Assembly (NCBI RefSeq): GCF_001591645.1 | Contig: NZ_BCVH01000002.1 | Coordinates: forward strand, 62,001 to 126,000 | Source of the DNA: Robertmurraya korlensis NBRC 107688 | Lineage (GTDB): Bacteria > Bacillota > Bacilli > Bacillales > Cytobacillaceae | DNA length: 64,000 nt | Direction of reading: 5' to 3' | Shown here: positions 29,932 to 38,352 of the stretch, piece by piece | How positions within the stretch are numbered: the stretch's first letter is position 1 | Layout of the letters: every line of letters begins with the position of its first letter | The notes under the pieces: generated by a model | The model's database searches: none | The model's input: the letters and a program-made list of their open reading frames with translations, nothing else | Told to the model about the DNA's origin: nothing | Program-made: the position numbers and the translations under genes

Positions 29932-30284
29932 TGAGTGAGAACACTTTCCATATTTTCTATTGGTGCGTCACCCCATAAGCGTTCGAGGTTATAGTAGCTT
30001 CTTTCGTCCCTATGGAATATATGGGCAACAACGTCCCCTAAATCAAGAAGGATCCATCTTGCTTCATCAAACCCTTCCATTCTTTTTACGTTGTATCCAT
30101 GTTCCATTGCCTTTTCCTTCATTTCTCTAGCAATCGCTTGAACCTGTTTGTCAGAGTTACCGTGGCAAATAATAAAGTAATCAGAGATTAACGAAATGCC
30201 CTGCATATTTAATACAACAATATCCTCTGCGTGCTTATCATCAGCAGCCTTTACTGATGTTTCTAATAATTGACGATTGGTCAT
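29928..30284 (-). CDS. rsfS: Ribosomal silencing factor RsfS
   Basis: 118 residues, full length. The Iojap/DUF143 fold is shown by KHAEDIVVLNMQG, DYFIICHGNSDKQVQAIA and WILLDLGDVVAHIFH. RsfS binds uL14 on the 50S subunit and blocks subunit joining when nutrients are low. It follows yqeK by four bases and overlaps yqeM. Confidence 0.96.
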   Translation of the reverse strand: MTNRQLLETSVKAADDKHAEDIVVLNMQGISLISDYFIICHGNSDKQVQAIAREMKEKAMEHGYNVKRMEGFDEARWILLDLGDVVAHIFHRDERSYYNLERLWGDAPIENMESVLTQ

Positions 30285-30288
30285 CCAA

Positions 30289-30855
30289 TCAGTCCTCCTT
30301 TATATGAATAAAATAGTTATACGTTTCAAGCGTTAACGGAAAAACTGCACGTTTCTTTTTTACTAAGAAAATAATTGAATTTTGAATGGATAGTAGCAAA
30401 GCTTCATTCAAATTCTTATTCGCTACTTGTCTGACCTCATCAACACCAGGAAACTGTCTTCCTGGTTCAATATAATCAGCTACATAAATGATTTTTTCAA
30501 GCAAAGACATTTGCGGCCTACCCGAGGTGTGGTAACGAATGGCCTCTAGCACTTCATGATCATTGATGCCAACTTCATTCTCCACTAGATAAGCACCAAC
30601 TGGCGCATGCCATAGTTCGCTGTTATAGAATAGCAGTTCCTCTGGCATTCTTTCTTGTATAATGATTTGCTTCATTTCTTCCTTTGGACGAAACTTAGCA
30701 TAGTCATGAAAGATTGCAGCCAACTCAGCTTGTTTCTCATTTGCCCCATATTTCTTTGCCAGCTTTAACGCTGTTTCTACTACCCCTAGTGTATGTTGGT
30801 AACGATGGTCGGTTAATTGCTCTTTAACAATCTCTAACGCTTTCGCTCGCTCCAT
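30289..30855 (-). CDS. yqeK: HD-domain bis(5'-nucleosyl)-tetraphosphatase YqeK
   Basis: 188 residues. HD metal-binding set: HTLGVV (His21), FHDYAK (His50-Asp51), WHAPVG and the distal [10 protein letters not shown]. YqeK proteins hydrolyse diadenosine tetraphosphate symmetrically to ADP. The start overlaps the end of nadD by 32 bases, and AAAGGAG precedes the ATG. A close nadD-yqeK link is conserved in Firmicutes. Confidence 0.93.
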   Translation of the reverse strand: MERAKALEIVKEQLTDHRYQHTLGVVETALKLAKKYGANEKQAELAAIFHDYAKFRPKEEMKQIIIQERMPEELLFYNSELWHAPVGAYLVENEVGINDHEVLEAIRYHTSGRPQMSLLEKIIYVADYIEPGRQFPGVDEVRQVANKNLNEALLLSIQNSIIFLVKKKRAVFPLTLETYNYFIHIKED

Positions 30856-31411
30856 ATAACTGATGCTCCTTTATATATTGTATGACGGAGTCAGGGGTAA
30901 GATAATGAATAGTATTCCCATTCTTTACTCTTTCTCTAATTAAGCTAGAAGAGACGGCAAATTCCGGAATATCTAGGAAGATAACCGGATAACTTGTCTG
31001 CAATAGGTGGTCTGGTCTTTGCACTCCGACAAAAGTAACAAGTTTGATTAAATCGTCAATTTTATACCAATTTGGTAAATATTCAACCATATCTGCCCCG
31101 ATGATAAAATAAAACTCTGTATCATCATTTTTTTCTTGCAGAAGCTTCATCGTGTCATACGTATAGGAAGGACCACTCCGTTGAAGCTCTATTTTCTCCA
31201 CTTTAAAATGGCCATGATTACTTATAGCCTTCTCAAGCATGGCCACTCTGTCAATTGTACTAGTTCCACTAGTTGATTTATGTGGTGGCTTTGCATTAGG
31301 TAAAAACCATATTTCATCGAGACCTAAGGAATATAACACTTCATTTGCAATGAGCAGATGGCCATTGTGGGGTGGATCAAAGGTTCCCCCTAAAATTCCT
31401 ATTTTCCTCAT
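30824..31411 (-). CDS. nadD: Nicotinate-nucleotide adenylyltransferase
   Basis: 195 residues from ATG at 31411 with GGAGGT four bases upstream; longer in-frame extension lacks support. Nucleotidyl transferase signatures: [11 protein letters not shown] (about 8-18) and [10 protein letters not shown] near the C-terminus. It converts nicotinate mononucleotide to deamido-NAD in NAD synthesis. It sits between yqeI and yqeK. Confidence 0.96.
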   Translation of the reverse strand: MRKIGILGGTFDPPHNGHLLIANEVLYSLGLDEIWFLPNAKPPHKSTSGTSTIDRVAMLEKAISNHGHFKVEKIELQRSGPSYTYDTMKLLQEKNDDTEFYFIIGADMVEYLPNWYKIDDLIKLVTFVGVQRPDHLLQTSYPVIFLDIPEFAVSSSLIRERVKNGNTIHYLTPDSVIQYIKEHQLYGASESVRDC

Positions 31412-31424
31412 ATGGACCTCCTTA

Positions 31425-31715
31425 TTAAGGAAGCTGTAATTGTTTATTTTCCTCTGACTCTTTATATAAAACAATGGTTGAGCCAATTACTTGAACAAGC
31501 TCTGCCTTACAACCTGATGATAACTTCGCTGCTACTTCATCCTTATCCTCATCACAGTTCTGCAACACACTTACCTTAAGCAACTCCCTAACCTCTAATG
31601 CCTCATTAATTTGTTTAATCATGTTATCGTTCACTCCACCTTTACCTACTTGAAAAATAGGGGTTAGGTGATGTGCTTTTGAACGTAAAAATCTTTTTTG
31701 TTTACCAGTTAACAT
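31425..31715 (-). CDS. yqeI: Ribosome-assembly RNA-binding protein YqeI (CRS1/YhbY)
   Basis: 96 residues from ATG at 31715 (GGAGG upstream). CRM domain: [21 protein letters not shown], the GKGG loop in [11 protein letters not shown] and the C-terminal strand [13 protein letters not shown]. It binds pre-50S particles in related bacteria. Its start overlaps the end of aroE by seven bases. Confidence 0.93.
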   Translation of the reverse strand: MLTGKQKRFLRSKAHHLTPIFQVGKGGVNDNMIKQINEALEVRELLKVSVLQNCDEDKDEVAAKLSSGCKAELVQVIGSTIVLYKESEENKQLQLP

Positions 31716-32548
31716 TCTGTTCCTCCTAATTGTTTTAACACCAATTTCTCCATTCTCAACTGATCCGGAAGAATTCCGGTCCATTTTTGAAAAGCTAATG
31801 CTCCTTGGAGAACGAACATATCAATCCCGTTTTGTATACGTGCTCCTTTTTCCTTTGCGGAACGTAAAAACAACGTTTCAAGTGGGTTATAGATAATATC
31901 ACTTACAAAACTATTTTCTTTTAAGTTATGTAAAGAGAGCGGTTGGCATTCTACATTCGGTGCCATACCTATCGATGTTGTTTGAATAATAATATCATAA
32001 TCGCCCAATTGTTTCTCAGCTTCTTCCCGTAGTACTACGTTGGAGGTAACTGTATATGGACATTGAGCAATAAGTTCCACTGCTTTTTCACGTGTACGAT
32101 TGGTAACATCAATATTTTTAATTCCCATTGAAGCTAATGTAAAATAAATGGCTCTTGCAGCCCCACCAGCTCCAACAATGAGAATTTTGCACTTGGAAAG
32201 ATCAGGAATAATATTCATAATTCCTCTCACTGATCCTTCCCCATCTGTATTGTAACCAACAAATTCGCCATTCTCATTTACAACAGTATTGACTGCACCA
32301 ATTGCTTTTGCTAAAGGATCTAAGCGATCAAGCATAGGAAGAATGTCGACCTTGTGCGGAACAGTGACATTAAAGCCACTGACCTGAATCGCTTTTAACC
32401 CTATGACCGCTTTCTGTAAGTCTCCTTTTCTCACATGAAGTGCCTGATAATGAGCTTCTATGCCATAAATGCCAAACAAATCATTATGCATAGCAGGTGA
32501 CATAGAATGAGCTATCGGATCCCCTATTACTGCATACAACTTTTTCAA
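31709..32548 (-). CDS. aroE: Shikimate dehydrogenase
   Basis: 279 residues from TTG at 32548, with GGGAGAGGG just upstream; a longer frame upstream lacks an SD and homology. Substrate-binding SMSPAMHND and NVTVPHKV (catalytic Lys), NADP-binding GAGGAARAI. It reduces 3-dehydroshikimate in aromatic amino acid synthesis. It follows yqeH by 74 bases and overlaps yqeI. Confidence 0.95.
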   Translation of the reverse strand: MKKLYAVIGDPIAHSMSPAMHNDLFGIYGIEAHYQALHVRKGDLQKAVIGLKAIQVSGFNVTVPHKVDILPMLDRLDPLAKAIGAVNTVVNENGEFVGYNTDGEGSVRGIMNIIPDLSKCKILIVGAGGAARAIYFTLASMGIKNIDVTNRTREKAVELIAQCPYTVTSNVVLREEAEKQLGDYDIIIQTTSIGMAPNVECQPLSLHNLKENSFVSDIIYNPLETLFLRSAKEKGARIQNGIDMFVLQGALAFQKWTGILPDQLRMEKLVLKQLGGTEC

Positions 32549-32622
32549 AATATCCCTCTCCCTTGTTGTAGCTTGAGAGCACTTCATGAGGTAGGTCAAG
32601 CTGATTTACTCAAAAAGCTATT

Positions 32623-33726
32623 TTATATTAGTGATTTTCTAATCATTGCATGAACGCCCTTAGGGACATACGCTGCAATCTTCACTCCTGCTTCGTTTAT
32701 GGTGATCCAGCCTAAGCCAGAAAAGACGATATCTGTTTTTTCTTCTTTAATCATAAATTCGTGACGAACGAGGGGTGGGAAATCCTCCAACTCGTCTACT
32801 CTAGGTGGTGATAGCATTTCACCAGCATGTTTTTTGTATAAATCATCTGCATGATCAAGTTTCGTACGATGAATATGAATCTCATTAGAGAAATGACAAA
32901 TAAACGACTGTCTCCCCCCACTAATGAAATCAAATCTCGCAAGCCCTCCAAAAAATAATGTTTGTCCTTCGTTTAATTGAAAAACTTTTGGCTTTATTTC
33001 CTTTTTTGGAGTAATAATTTTCAAGTCTTGTTTACTCACAAAGTGAGCCATTTGGTGATGATTAATAATTCCTGGTGTATCAATTAGGTGCTTCCCATCA
33101 GAAAGGGGAATTTCAATAATATCAAGAGTCGTCCCTGGAAAATGAGAAGTTGTAATCACATCCCCTTCTCCCGATACTTCCTTAAGGATTTGATTAATAA
33201 ACGTTGATTTCCCAACATTTGTACAACCAACTACATAGACATCTTTACCCACTCGATACTCGTCAATTGCTTCTGCTACTTCCCTAACAAAATGACCTTT
33301 ATGTGCGCTGACCAAAAACACATCTTCTGGATGTAAACCAAGTTTTTTAGCTTCTCGCTTCATCCATTGGATCACTTTATTTGGCTTTACCGAGTGAGGA
33401 AGAAGGTCCACCTTATTCCCAACGAGTAGGATTTTGTTCTTTCCAACAAATCGATGTAATCCTGGTAGCCAGCTGCCGTTAAAGTCAAAAATATCGACAA
33501 TCTTTACAATCAGTGCATCGGTTTGAGATAATCCATTTAGTATCTTTAAAAAGTCATCATCTGTTAAACTTACGTCTTGAATCTCATTATAGTGTTTTAA
33601 ACGAAAACACCGTTGGCAAATAATTACTTCTTTTTCCAGTGCAGATGGAGGCGCATAGCCTAATGCCTCTCTATCCTCTGTTTGTATATTTACCCCACAG
33701 CCTATACACGAAAACTGTTCACTCAA
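32623..33726 (-). CDS. yqeH: Ribosome biogenesis GTPase YqeH
   Basis: 367 residues, TTG start after GGGAGG. N-terminal zinc finger CIGCG...CQRC (Cys7, 10, 37, 40), then a circularly permuted GTPase domain with NKVD (104-107, G4) before GCTNVGKST (167-174, G1) and DTPG (G3), and a C-terminal RNA-binding region. Needed for 30S maturation in B. subtilis. It follows yqeG by three bases. Confidence 0.96.
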   Translation of the reverse strand: MSEQFSCIGCGVNIQTEDREALGYAPPSALEKEVIICQRCFRLKHYNEIQDVSLTDDDFLKILNGLSQTDALIVKIVDIFDFNGSWLPGLHRFVGKNKILLVGNKVDLLPHSVKPNKVIQWMKREAKKLGLHPEDVFLVSAHKGHFVREVAEAIDEYRVGKDVYVVGCTNVGKSTFINQILKEVSGEGDVITTSHFPGTTLDIIEIPLSDGKHLIDTPGIINHHQMAHFVSKQDLKIITPKKEIKPKVFQLNEGQTLFFGGLARFDFISGGRQSFICHFSNEIHIHRTKLDHADDLYKKHAGEMLSPPRVDELEDFPPLVRHEFMIKEEKTDIVFSGLGWITINEAGVKIAAYVPKGVHAMIRKSLI

Positions 33727-33729
33727 AAC

Positions 33730-34245
33730 TTAATCCTCCCATACAATCATTCCTTTTTTACGAAACCAGTTCAGTATTCTCCGCTCAACTAAACGATTAA
33801 ACTTTGTCACAAAGCCATCTGTTGAGGCAACAGGTACAACAAGAATAGTATGCAGCCCACTGCGATTTCCTCCCAGAACATCCGTTAGTAACTGGTCTCC
33901 AATAACCACCGTTTCATCCTTTGACGTTCCCATTTGCTTCAAAGCCTTTTTAAATGCCCTTGCTAGTGGCTTACGAGCTTGGAAAATAAAAGGGATATTC
34001 AGTGGATCAGAAAAAGCCTTTACTCTTCCTTCATTATTATTAGACACAATTGTCACGATAATATTATGTTTTTTCATTTCCTCAAACCATTTAACCAGGT
34101 TCGGTGTAGCATTTGGCCGATCCCATTCGACAAGAGTGTTGTCTAAATCTGTTATAATCGCCTTTACTCCCATAGCTTTTAGACTTTCAGGAGTAATATC
34201 AAAAATACTTTTGACATGCTGATCTGGCAAAAACTTTTTAAGCAT
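33730..34245 (-). CDS. yqeG: YqeG family HAD-type phosphatase
   Basis: 171 residues. HAD motif I ITDLDNTLVEW (Asp33 and Asp35), motif II TIVSNN and motif IV VVIGDQLLTDVLGG. The family lacks a large cap. The substrate is not established. It is the first gene of the yqeG-yqeM operon and is divergent from sda; the DnaA-box cluster lies between the two, so DnaA could touch both promoters. Confidence 0.92.
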   Translation of the reverse strand: MLKKFLPDQHVKSIFDITPESLKAMGVKAIITDLDNTLVEWDRPNATPNLVKWFEEMKKHNIIVTIVSNNNEGRVKAFSDPLNIPFIFQARKPLARAFKKALKQMGTSKDETVVIGDQLLTDVLGGNRSGLHTILVVPVASTDGFVTKFNRLVERRILNWFRKKGMIVWED

Positions 34246-34304
34246 TTCTTACACCTCATTAAATTAATGAAAATTTTTCGACAAATTTCACGTTCCTTCA
34301 ACAC

Positions 34305-34403
34305 TGTGGATAACTTTATACACAAAACTCACACTGTAATAAAAAGGAATTACTCTTTTATAAACAAATTAATCACAAGTTATCCACCATAACTTGTGGA
34401 TAA
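34305..34403. promoter_or_regulatory. Cluster of four DnaA boxes between yqeG and sda
   Basis: Two perfect boxes in minus orientation, TGTGGATAA at 34305-34313 and 34395-34403, and two one-mismatch boxes in plus orientation, TTATACACA (34316-34324) and TTATCCACC (34380-34388). The last two are part of a near-symmetric repeat in which ACAAGTTAT (34375-34383) pairs with ATAACTTGT (34389-34397). DnaA control of sda is known in B. subtilis. The 280-base gap 34246-34525 holds only these sites, the LexA-like box and the promoter. Confidence 0.85.
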
Positions 34404-34421
34404 CAGAACGGTTGTTCTGTT
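34402..34421. promoter_or_regulatory. LexA (DinR)-like SOS box at the sda promoter
   Basis: Perfect inverted repeat AACAGAAC-GGTT-GTTCTGTT; its core GAAC-N4-GTTC (34406-34417) is the Bacillus LexA consensus. It overlaps the candidate -35 of sda and touches the second perfect DnaA box. Confidence 0.6.
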
Positions 34422-34440
34422 ATGTTAATTTTGATAGAGT
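34412..34440 (+). promoter_or_regulatory. Candidate SigA promoter of sda
   Basis: TTGTTC (34412-34417), 17-base spacer, TAGAGT (34435-34440). Both boxes are imperfect, as expected of a regulated promoter, and the -35 lies in the LexA-like repeat. Confidence 0.5.
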
Positions 34441-34525
34441 AGAAGTACAGAAACATAGCCTACATTTTATGATGAATCACTATAAAGTAGAACCAGTTAA
34501 CTAGAAAAGAAAGGTGTGATTTCCA

Positions 34526-34660
34526 TTGCGTAAATTATCAGATGACTTACTTGTTGAATCGTATTATAAAGCGAGAGAACTACAACTAAGCAAAGATTTT
34601 ATTTATTTAATCGAGACAGAAATTCACCGTCGTTCATTAACTCACAAAATCATTTTGTAA
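34526..34660 (+). CDS. sda: Sporulation checkpoint protein Sda
   Basis: 44 residues, TTG start after AAGGTG. It starts [16 protein letters not shown] and ends [11 protein letters not shown], matching the antiparallel helical hairpin of Sda throughout. Sda blocks autophosphorylation of the sporulation kinases KinA and KinB when replication initiation or DNA integrity is disturbed. It is divergent from yqeG, as in B. subtilis, with DnaA boxes and a LexA-like box upstream and a terminator right after the stop. Confidence 0.95.
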   Translation: MRKLSDDLLVESYYKARELQLSKDFIYLIETEIHRRSLTHKIIL

Positions 34661-34661
34661 T

Positions 34662-34682
34662 AGCCCTTATTGGGGCTTTTTT
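34662..34682 (+). terminator. Terminator after sda
   Basis: AGCCC (34662-34666) and GGGCT (34673-34677) form a short GC hairpin followed by six T, two bases after the sda stop. Confidence 0.8.
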
Positions 34683-34704
34683 CTTTTACGCTCACAAAAC
34701 AATA

Positions 34705-35490
34705 TCATTTCTCTTTTAATAACGCAATTCTTTCCCCTACTTTGATAGGGAATGGAAGCGATTTTCCTAATGTTGATTGAATGGAGTCTTTCTCAAACAA
34801 TAAGACTACCGTAGATCCAAATGTAAAATACGCCAGTTCCTGCCCTTTTTCTACATGCTCATGCTCATGAATAACTTCAATGGAGTTTACAAACATGGCT
34901 CCCACCTTCACAACTGCTATATGACCCATTTTGTGTTGAATTTCGGTAATTGTCCGATAATTTTTGGAAAGAGTACTTTTCCCATACTTTAAGCCAAGTC
35001 GATTGACTGGATATGATTTTTCTCCAAGTGTCCACCTCGCTGTGACACTTCCAGCAATCGGACTATGTATACGATGGTAATGACTCGGGCTTAAGTACAA
35101 AACCATAAAGGTACCATTTATGTATTTCTTAAGGACAGCATCATTACCTAGCATCTCAAGCATCGAGTATGTTTTGCCCTTCACCTGAATCATTTTCTCT
35201 TCTGAGATACGTCCAACCTCCTCCAGTACGGCATCTACTGGACTTGTTACAGCTTGCGCGTCCTGATCAATGGGTCTCATTCCACTCTTTAGCTTTCGTA
35301 TAAAGAAATCATGAAGTGTAGGGAATTCCTTAATTTCGCCTTCCATTTCCTCGGTATTAATATTATAAGTCCTTGAAAAGTGGGGAACAACCAAACGACT
35401 CATATGTGACGTAGCAAACCTCTTTAAAAGATTTGATGACCATTTGCCATTTGTTAATTCAATCATAAAACGATAAATTGTTTGAAACAA
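34705..35490 (-). CDS. psd: Phosphatidylserine decarboxylase
   Basis: 261 residues from TTG at 35490, preceded by GGAGGT; a longer frame to 35550 lacks an SD. The proenzyme self-cleaves within FGST near the C-terminus to form the pyruvoyl group on the Ser; SPVDAVLEEVGRI and LYLSPSHYHRIHSP carry other conserved catalytic residues. It makes phosphatidylethanolamine from phosphatidylserine at the membrane. It is divergent from pssA, which makes its substrate. Confidence 0.95.
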   Translation of the reverse strand: MFQTIYRFMIELTNGKWSSNLLKRFATSHMSRLVVPHFSRTYNINTEEMEGEIKEFPTLHDFFIRKLKSGMRPIDQDAQAVTSPVDAVLEEVGRISEEKMIQVKGKTYSMLEMLGNDAVLKKYINGTFMVLYLSPSHYHRIHSPIAGSVTARWTLGEKSYPVNRLGLKYGKSTLSKNYRTITEIQHKMGHIAVVKVGAMFVNSIEVIHEHEHVEKGQELAYFTFGSTVVLLFEKDSIQSTLGKSLPFPIKVGERIALLKEK

Positions 35491-35605
35491 TGGATTGACC
35501 TCCGTATTGGAAAATTCTCTCTCGATAAACGAATAAAACAAGTGAACCAATCATTACTTATAATTAGGATGTTTTTATCCATTTTGGTAAAGGGGTGAGC
35601 CATAT

Positions 35606-36145
35606 TTGTTTTTATTGACTGTGCTCGATCAAACGATGAAAAAATTAAAGATTCAAACTGCCAATCTTTTAACTATCATCAATCTCTTTCTTGGTGGGTT
35701 CGCAGTGATTGAGAGCATTAAAGGGAATTTAAATTTGAGCCTTTTATTAATTTTTGTTGCCGCTTTCGTCGATCGGTTTGACGGAATCGTTGCCCGAAAA
35801 CTTCAGATTGAATCAGAACTTGGCAAACAATTAGATTCCATGAGTGATATTATATCATTTGGTGTCGCTCCTGCACTATTGATTTATCAAGGAATATTAT
35901 TTGAGTTCAACATTCCTGGAACATTTTTTGTGATTTTTTATATCGCATGTGGTGCGTTTCGACTTGCACGCTTTAATATTAGTGATAATCAAAGCTACTT
36001 TACAGGTTTACCAATTACAGCTGCTGGATGTTTATTGACCTTTAGCTACCTAATGCTCCCAATTTTCTCTCCTGAGCTGTTCCTCTTTTTCATTATTATT
36101 CTTTCTTTTTCCATGGTTAGTCCCTTTAAAGTAAAAAAAATATAG
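35606..36145 (+). CDS. pssA: CDP-diacylglycerol--serine O-phosphatidyltransferase
   Basis: 179 residues, TTG start with GGGGTGA seven bases upstream. CDP-alcohol phosphatidyltransferase motif DxxDGxxAR...GxxxDxxxD is complete (Asp56, Asp59, Gly60, Ala63, Arg64, Gly73, Asp77, Asp81). About five or six membrane helices. It makes phosphatidylserine, used by the divergent psd. Its 3' end overlaps the pepF terminator hairpin. Confidence 0.93.
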   Translation: MFLLTVLDQTMKKLKIQTANLLTIINLFLGGFAVIESIKGNLNLSLLLIFVAAFVDRFDGIVARKLQIESELGKQLDSMSDIISFGVAPALLIYQGILFEFNIPGTFFVIFYIACGAFRLARFNISDNQSYFTGLPITAAGCLLTFSYLMLPIFSPELFLFFIIILSFSMVSPFKVKKI

Positions 36146-36171
36146 ACACAGCCCTTTGTAGCTGTGTCTAT
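36142..36171 (-). terminator. Terminator of pepF overlapping the pssA stop
   Basis: ATAGACACAGC (36142-36152) pairs with GCTGTGTCTAT (36161-36171). On the minus strand eight T follow, so it works for pepF; on the plus strand only the hairpin is present and no T run. Confidence 0.8.
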
Positions 36172-36177
36172 GTCACT

Positions 36178-37974
36178 TCATTCCGTTAAGGATAAAAACT
36201 CTTCAACATCTGCAATGCATTGTTGTACTGCTTTTTGCCAAAAATCAGGCTGTGTTAAATCAACATTTAAATGCTTACTTGCTAATTCCTCTACTGTCAT
36301 AGATGCTGTATCCTTTAATAGGGCGATGTACTTCTCCTCGTACCCTTCTCCCTCTTCTTGGGCTTTTGCATAAATACCTAAAGAAAATAAATACCCAAAT
36401 GTGTAAGGGAAATTGTAAAAAGGAACACCTGTAATAAAGAAATGTAGCTTAGATGCCCAGAACAAAGGATGGTATTCGGCTAACGCCCCTCCGTATGCCT
36501 CTTGCTGTGCTTCTTTCATTAACTCATTTAAACGATCCGTTCCTACGACTCCATTCTTCCTTTCCTCATAAAAGCGTGTTTCAAATAGAAAGCGAGAATG
36601 AATGTTCATTAATAACGCTACTGAACGCTGGATTTTATCCTCTAATAAGGCTACTTTTTCAACAGGGTTCTTCGCTTGTTTAACAGATGCATCTGCTACA
36701 ATCATCTCTGCAAAGGTCGAAGCCGTTTCAGCTACATTCATTGCGTAATTTCTATTTAAATAATGCTGATCTCGCATGGCATATGTATGAAAACCATGTC
36801 CCAGTTCATGAGCAAGTGTTGAGACATTGGACGGTGTCCCAGAGAACGTCATAAAAATTCTTGACTGGCTGCTCTCAGGGAAAAAGGTATGGAAACCACC
36901 TGGTGCTTTTCCAGGACGATCCTCAGCTTCAATCCATTTCTGTTCAAATGCCTTTCTGGCAAAACGGGTCATTTCTTTCCCAAAGCGTGAAAAATGCTCA
37001 ATAATAAAATCAGCACCTTCATCGTAAGTTACCTTTGATTCAACTTGACCGATAGGTGCGTCTAAATCATACCAGCTTAATTTATCTACTCCTAACAACT
37101 TTGCTTTTCTTTCTAAAAATGTAACAAAAGGTGCTTTAGCATCGGAAATAACCTGCCACATCGTATCTAATGTTTGCTTTTGCATCCGGTTTATTTGTAA
37201 CGGTTCCTTTAAAACATCTTCCCATCCACGAAGCTTATACATGTTTAATCTAAATCCTGCCAGGTGATTTAGTGTTTTTGACAAATATTCTGCTTTTTCA
37301 GACCAAGATTCCTCCCAGCCCTGAAATACAGCTTTTCTTACTAAACGATCAGGATTTGAGAACTTATTGGATGCCTGACCTACCGATAACTCCTTCATTT
37401 CACTTCCATCTTTGAACGGAACTTTAATGGTACCAACGATGGTATCATATAATTGTCCCCATCCGTGATAGCCATCAATGCTCAATGCATTGATGATGGT
37501 TTCTTCCTCCTGTGAAAGCTTTTCTAATGCGTTTAAACGCCTTTCATCTAACACAAATTGCAATTCATCTAACACTTCTTCTTTAAGAATCTCTTTCCAA
37601 ATTTGTTCATCGTAAGTAGTTAACTTTTGGTCAAAAACAGTTAAAGCATTCTGAAGGCTCGCACTAAGCTCAGTTACTTGACCACGAAGAGCACCTACTT
37701 TTTTATCGTTTGTATTTTGAGCATGTAAGCAGCTAACAAACGCTCCTGCTTGACGAATCTTTTTTGCTACTCCCTGAAACGCTTCAATGAGATTAGCAAT
37801 ATGATCTTGATCGGTGACCTTATTTGATGGTTCCCAGGATATTACCTTGCATTGAAATTCTTCAACAATTTCCTTTGAGTTATGTAGGTGATTCAAAAAT
37901 GCTTGTGATGAACTCCCCCCCGGAAAAAACACGTCAAGATCCCATACATCATAAAAAGTACTTCCTTTCGTCAT
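36178..37974 (-). CDS. pepF: M3 family oligoendopeptidase F
   Basis: 598 residues. Zinc protease motif HELGHGFHTYA near residue 389, followed by ETASTFAEMIV, whose Glu is the third zinc ligand. The N-terminal helical domain is of the M3B (PepF) type. Cytosolic, cleaves oligopeptides; a role at the onset of sporulation or in pheromone turnover has been suggested for relatives. It stands alone between pssA and a tiny YjcZ-like gene. Confidence 0.93.
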   Translation of the reverse strand: MTKGSTFYDVWDLDVFFPGGSSSQAFLNHLHNSKEIVEEFQCKVISWEPSNKVTDQDHIANLIEAFQGVAKKIRQAGAFVSCLHAQNTNDKKVGALRGQVTELSASLQNALTVFDQKLTTYDEQIWKEILKEEVLDELQFVLDERRLNALEKLSQEEETIINALSIDGYHGWGQLYDTIVGTIKVPFKDGSEMKELSVGQASNKFSNPDRLVRKAVFQGWEESWSEKAEYLSKTLNHLAGFRLNMYKLRGWEDVLKEPLQINRMQKQTLDTMWQVISDAKAPFVTFLERKAKLLGVDKLSWYDLDAPIGQVESKVTYDEGADFIIEHFSRFGKEMTRFARKAFEQKWIEAEDRPGKAPGGFHTFFPESSQSRIFMTFSGTPSNVSTLAHELGHGFHTYAMRDQHYLNRNYAMNVAETASTFAEMIVADASVKQAKNPVEKVALLEDKIQRSVALLMNIHSRFLFETRFYEERKNGVVGTDRLNELMKEAQQEAYGGALAEYHPLFWASKLHFFITGVPFYNFPYTFGYLFSLGIYAKAQEEGEGYEEKYIALLKDTASMTVEELASKHLNVDLTQPDFWQKAVQQCIADVEEFLSLTE

Positions 37975-38056
37975 CCAAACCCCTCCTACTCATTATTCTT
38001 TTTCATTATAAATTTATTTTTCCGAAAACTCTAATAAAAAATTTCGATTACCGAAA

Positions 38057-38077
38057 GACCCATCAGTCTGATGGGTC
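38057..38077 (-). terminator. Hairpin after the YjcZ-like gene
   Basis: GACCCATCA (38057-38065) pairs with TGATGGGTC (38069-38077) with a three-base loop; on the minus strand only TTTC follows, so it is a weaker terminator. Confidence 0.6.
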
Positions 38078-38083
38078 CAAAAG

Positions 38084-38227
38084 TTAATATCGATAACCAG
38101 TAAAATACCACCAACCACCGAATATGAGTAGCAATACAAACAAGACGATAAGCAGTGCTAAAGCAATTCCACCACCACCATAATATGGTGCTTGATAAGC
38201 ATATGGATAAGGATAACCGTATGGCAT
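38084..38227 (-). CDS. YjcZ-family tiny sporulation membrane protein
   Basis: 47 residues, ATG with GGAGGGTG upstream. A Tyr/Pro-rich start MPYGYPYPYAYQ, a Gly run and then a single membrane helix IALALLIVLFVLLLIFG, ending WWYFTGYRY. This fits the YjcZ/SscA group of tiny transmembrane proteins, several of which are spore components or needed for coat assembly in Bacillus. It lies between pepF and sigK, consistent with a late mother-cell role (inference). Confidence 0.82.
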   Translation of the reverse strand: MPYGYPYPYAYQAPYYGGGGIALALLIVLFVLLLIFGGWWYFTGYRY

Positions 38228-38322
38228 TTTTCACCCTCCTTTACACTTATATCCTACTACTAATTAATGTATGTCAATTGTCCATAATGGTGTAGGCAGC
38301 TGCGGACTTTCCCATATACAAA

Positions 38323-38346
38323 TAGGCATAGATTCCTCTATGCCTA
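38323..38346 (-). terminator. Hairpin after sigK
   Basis: TAGGCATAGA (38323-38332), TTCC loop, TCTATGCCTA (38337-38346); on the minus strand it is followed by TTTG. It lies seven bases after the sigK stop. Confidence 0.65.
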
Positions 38347-38352
38347 CTGCTT

